A DNA stretch of 64,000 nucleotides from an uncultured Bacteroidales bacterium (GTDB taxonomy: Bacteria; Bacteroidota; Bacteroidia; Bacteroidales; UBA932), in the NCBI GenBank assembly GCA_947253655.1, contig CAMYAE010000004.1:59980-123979 (forward strand), in the 5' to 3' direction. Made by a program: the position numbers and the translations under genes. This document shows positions 61,610 through 64,000 of the stretch, in pieces. The number at the start of each line of letters is the position of its first letter. Within the stretch, counting starts at the first letter, position 1. The notes beneath the pieces are model-generated. The model ran no database searches, was not told the DNA's origin, and was given only the letters and a program-made list of their open reading frames with translations.

Positions 61610-62002
61610 ATGGAAAGAACAGTAAACGCCCTTGGAAGACGTAAATCAGCTGTGGCTCGTGTTTATGTGGCAGCCGGAAAAGGCAATGTTACAATCAATG
61701 GCCGGGAGCTCAAGGATTATTTTCCCGAAGAGTCTCTTCAGTACATTGTAAACCAGCCTTTTGAAGTTACCGGTACCGCAGGTCAGTTTGACGTAAAGGC
61801 CAACCTCAACGGAGGCGGAGTCAAAGGTCAGGCAGAAGCATTAAGGCTCGGAATATCTCGTGCTCTTAGCGAGTTGGACAGAGAGACTTATCGCCCTGCA
61901 CTCAAGGCCGCAGGATTCCTTACCCGTGACGCAAGAGTAGTCGAGAGGAAAAAGCCCGGTCAGCCTGGCGCACGTCGCCGCTTCCAGTTCAGCAAGCGTT
62001 AA
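61610..62002 (+). CDS. rpsI: 30S ribosomal protein S9
   Basis: A 130-residue S9 protein: [28 protein letters not shown], the [19 protein letters not shown] helix, and the basic C-terminal tail [17 protein letters not shown] whose final Arg reaches the P-site tRNA. Confidence 0.97.
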   Translation: MERTVNALGRRKSAVARVYVAAGKGNVTINGRELKDYFPEESLQYIVNQPFEVTGTAGQFDVKANLNGGGVKGQAEALRLGISRALSELDRETYRPALKAAGFLTRDARVVERKKPGQPGARRRFQFSKR

Positions 62003-62220
62003 TCGCCTCCTGACACTGATTTATTTCTTTGCACAGTTCGGTTTGGAAATCTTCGGATCTTTTTCAGGATGTGAATTCCGTAAAGCTGCTTGAAGATTGC
62101 CGGAACTGCGGAAAATCCGGGAGACCGGCAAGGCCGCTACTCCCGATTGAAGAAGAGAGCCCGACAGGCGGGGCAAAAGCCTGAAGGGAAGTTTTTAAAA
62201 CAAAACAAACAATTAAAGAA
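62003..62220 (+). ncRNA. Structured 5' leader candidate before rpsB
   Basis: This 218-bp spacer has G+C-rich inverted repeats. TTGCCGG (62097-62103) pairs with CCGGCAA (62125-62131), enclosing a CGGA/TCCG hairpin. CGGGAG (62118-62123) pairs with CTCCCG (62140-62145), enclosing CGGC/GCCG. CAGGC pairs with GCCTG (about 62165-62183). The first two folds compete for the same bases, so it looks switch-like. It may be a ribosomal-protein autoregulatory leader for S2; this is inference and I could not match it to a known RNA family. Confidence 0.45.
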
Positions 62221-63042
62221 ATGCCAAGAACAAATTTCCAGGAATTACTCGATGCAGGTGCTCATTTCGGGCATCTCTCCAGAAAATGGAATCCTAAAAT
62301 GGCTCCATATATTTTCATAGAGAGAAATGGAATCCATATCATTGACCTGCACAAGAGTATAGTCAAGATAGAAGAGGCCGCAGAGGTTATGAAAGAGTTT
62401 GCGCGCTCAGGCCGCAAAATCCTCTTTGTGGCCACCAAGAAACAGGCAAAAGAGATTGTAGCCGAAAAGGCCGCATCCGTAAACATGCCTTATGTTACTG
62501 AAAGATGGCCGGGTGGAATGCTCACTAACTTCCCGACTATCCGAAAAGCTATCAAGAAGATGAATACTATCGACAAGATGAAAGAAGATGGTACTTTTGA
62601 GAAGCTTGCAAAACGTGAGCGTCTGCAGGTTGATCGTCAGAGGGCAAAACTTGAGAAGAACTTAGGCTCTATCAAGGATATGAGCCGTCTGCCGTCAGCT
62701 ATTTTCGTTGTAGATATCCAGAAAGAGGCTAATGCGGTAAGGGAAGCCAATCGTCTTAATATACCGGTTATCGCTATGGTTGATACATGTTGCGATCCTA
62801 ACCCTATTGATTATGTGATTCCGGCTAATGATGATGCTTCAAAGTCTATAGAGTATATCGTAGGAGTACTTTGCAATGCCATTCAAGAGGGTCTCGACGA
62901 AAGAAAGCTGGAGAAGGAAAAAGAGTCCGAGGTTTCTACCGATGAGCAGGCTGTTGAGAAGCCGGCCGCAAAGAAACTTCGTGCCCGTAGGAACGCCAAA
63001 CCCGTAGAGGTTGTGGCTGAGGCTCCTGCAGAAGAGGAATAA
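62221..63042 (+). CDS. rpsB: 30S ribosomal protein S2
   Basis: A 273-residue S2 protein: NFQELLDAGAHFGHLSRKWNPKMAPYIFIERNGIHIIDL, ERWPGGMLTNFPTIRKAIKKM, and IPVIAMVDTCCDPNPIDYVIPANDDA. The C-terminal extension of about 45 residues is rich in Glu, Lys and Ala, as in other Bacteroidetes S2. tsf follows after 18 bp. Confidence 0.97.
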   Translation: MPRTNFQELLDAGAHFGHLSRKWNPKMAPYIFIERNGIHIIDLHKSIVKIEEAAEVMKEFARSGRKILFVATKKQAKEIVAEKAASVNMPYVTERWPGGMLTNFPTIRKAIKKMNTIDKMKEDGTFEKLAKRERLQVDRQRAKLEKNLGSIKDMSRLPSAIFVVDIQKEANAVREANRLNIPVIAMVDTCCDPNPIDYVIPANDDASKSIEYIVGVLCNAIQEGLDERKLEKEKESEVSTDEQAVEKPAAKKLRARRNAKPVEVVAEAPAEEE

Positions 63043-63060
63043 CTTTTAAAAATTGACATT

Positions 63061-63897
63061 ATGCAGATTACAGCAGCAGACGTAATGAAATTACGTAAGA
63101 TGACAAGTGCCGGAATGATGGATTGCAAAAAAGCCCTTGCTGAGGCTGAAGGCGATTTCAAGAAGGCGGTTGATATCATCAGGGAAAAGGGAAAGCTCGT
63201 TGCGGCAAAGAGATCCGATCGCGAGACATCCGAGGGTGCTGTGCTTGCCCGTGTGAACGGTGGCAAGGCGGCTATCGTATGCCTTGGTTGCGAGACCGAT
63301 TTCGTATCGGCCACTCCTGATTTCAAGGCTTTGTCCGAGGAAATTGCAGATGCAGCCATTGCCAACCTTCCGGAGAATGCAGAAGGCCTTATGGCTTCAA
63401 AATGCTCTAACGGTCATACTGTCGAGGAAGAGATTTCGGCCCAGACAGGGAAGACCGGCGAGAAGCATATTCTCGCTTTTTACGACAAGCTTGAGGCTCC
63501 TTTCATTGCTTCATATATCCATTTCAACAATAAGTTGGGAGCAATTGTCGCTTTCAACAAAGAAGTTCCGGAGGAACTGGGCAGAAGCGTAGCACAGCAG
63601 GTTACAGCAATGAATCCTGTTTCAGTGTCAGCTGAGGACTGTCCTAAGGATGTTGTTGAAAAAGAGCTTGAAATCTATACTAAACAGATGGAGGAAGACC
63701 CTAAGATGGCAGGCAAGCCGGCAGCTATGCTTGAAAATATAGCAAAAGGCAAACTCAACAAGTTCTTTAAGGAGCAGACTCTTGAGGCACAGGATTTTGT
63801 GCAGGGTGATGAGAAAGTTTCAGTTGCCGATTATATCCGTTCAATTGATAAGGATGCGAAGGTGCTGGCTTTCAAGAGGTTTTCTCTTAGCGACTAA
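63061..63897 (+). CDS. tsf: Elongation factor Ts
   Basis: A 278-residue EF-Ts. The N-terminal UBA-like domain with VMKLRKMTSAGMMDCKKALAEAEGDFKKAVDIIREKG is followed by the core with GKAAIVCLGCETDFVSATPDF, here carrying unusual cysteines, and AQQVTAMNPVSVSAEDCP. It exchanges GDP for GTP on EF-Tu. Last gene before a strong terminator. Confidence 0.97.
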   Translation: MQITAADVMKLRKMTSAGMMDCKKALAEAEGDFKKAVDIIREKGKLVAAKRSDRETSEGAVLARVNGGKAAIVCLGCETDFVSATPDFKALSEEIADAAIANLPENAEGLMASKCSNGHTVEEEISAQTGKTGEKHILAFYDKLEAPFIASYIHFNNKLGAIVAFNKEVPEELGRSVAQQVTAMNPVSVSAEDCPKDVVEKELEIYTKQMEEDPKMAGKPAAMLENIAKGKLNKFFKEQTLEAQDFVQGDEKVSVADYIRSIDKDAKVLAFKRFSLSD

Positions 63898-63915
63898 TAT
63901 TTGTAACATATTTTG

Positions 63916-63960
63916 AATAGAGGGTGATTAAAAATTTTTAATCACCCTCTATTTTTGTTT
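63916..63960. terminator. Perfect 19-bp-arm palindromic terminator after tsf
   Basis: Bases 63916-63953 form an exact 38-bp palindrome centred in A5T5 (arm ...AGAGGGTGATTAAAAA), followed by TTTGTTT. The symmetry lets it act from either strand. Confidence 0.9.
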
Positions 63961-63983
63961 TATATAAATATTTTTTAAATTTG
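63954..63983 (+). promoter_or_regulatory. Promoter for the next gene beyond the window
   Basis: TTTG (63954-63957), 18-base spacer, TAAATTTG (63976-63983). An ATG follows 9 bases later at 63993, which may start a leaderless gene that leaves the window. Confidence 0.6.
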
Positions 63984-64000
63984 CACTGAAACATGTTTAA

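Noticed and set aside
62083..62195. Cobalamin riboswitch, suggested by a GGGAGACCGGC stretch resembling a B12 box
   Set aside because: The other conserved parts of that riboswitch and their order are missing, and the gene downstream is a ribosomal protein.
62090..62320. A 76-codon frame running from the rpsI-rpsB spacer into rpsB
   Set aside because: No ATG start, overlaps rpsB in another frame, and its basic composition reflects G+C-rich RNA stems rather than protein.

Overview
The window is chromosomal DNA of a Bacteroidales bacterium; Rikenellaceae or a close relative is possible but not proven. The evidence is SusC/SusD and TonB receptor loci, a protease with a type IX secretion (T9SS) sorting tail, PKD-like, DUF4843, DUF4876, DUF6850 and fimbrillin-like lipoproteins, a DAHP synthase fused to chorismate mutase, and promoters of the Bacteroidetes form TTG-N19/20-TAnnTTTG with few Shine-Dalgarno sites. 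No tRNA, rRNA, CRISPR array, insertion sequence or phage gene was seen.

1-25.5 kb is mostly housekeeping. A minus-strand elongation operon (mreB-mreC-mreD-mrdA-rodA, then a DUF5009 membrane acyltransferase cut by the left edge) is followed by ispD, an Lrp/AsnC regulator, topA, a plus-strand wall run (PBP1A, ddl, prmC), an unknown lipoprotein, a U32 protein, a TPR protein, a catalytically dead M16-like protein with a repeat tail, DUF3109, DUF2007, a small membrane protein and a GH29 fucosidase.

25.5-45.8 kb is the accessory part: two minus-strand outer-membrane uptake operons. The first is DUF4876 lipoprotein, TonB receptor, DUF6850 barrel, T9SS-type subtilisin and a PorV/PorQ-like barrel. 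The second is SusC, SusD, DUF4843, PKD-like lipoprotein, fimbrillin-like lipoprotein and a large zinc metalloprotease. Each couples an outer-membrane transporter to a protease and has no carbohydrate enzyme. Their promoters carry nearly the same 24-bp element (20/24 identical) directly abutting the -33 box, which suggests one regulator for both.

46-64 kb returns to core functions: a coiled-coil membrane protein, hemW, an M24 aminopeptidase, a TrpB-like enzyme, a stand-alone sdhC, pyrH-frr, an aromatic amino acid operon (pheA, aminotransferase, tyrA, DAHP synthase/chorismate mutase), lpxK, dusB, pfkA, and rplM-rpsI-rpsB-tsf.

The best regulatory discovery is in front of pheA: an 18-codon leader peptide, MRDVLFNSFGFYYYYPKR, with three Phe and four Tyr codons. 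It is followed by overlapping RNA hairpins that form a complete transcription attenuator sensing both end products of the operon.
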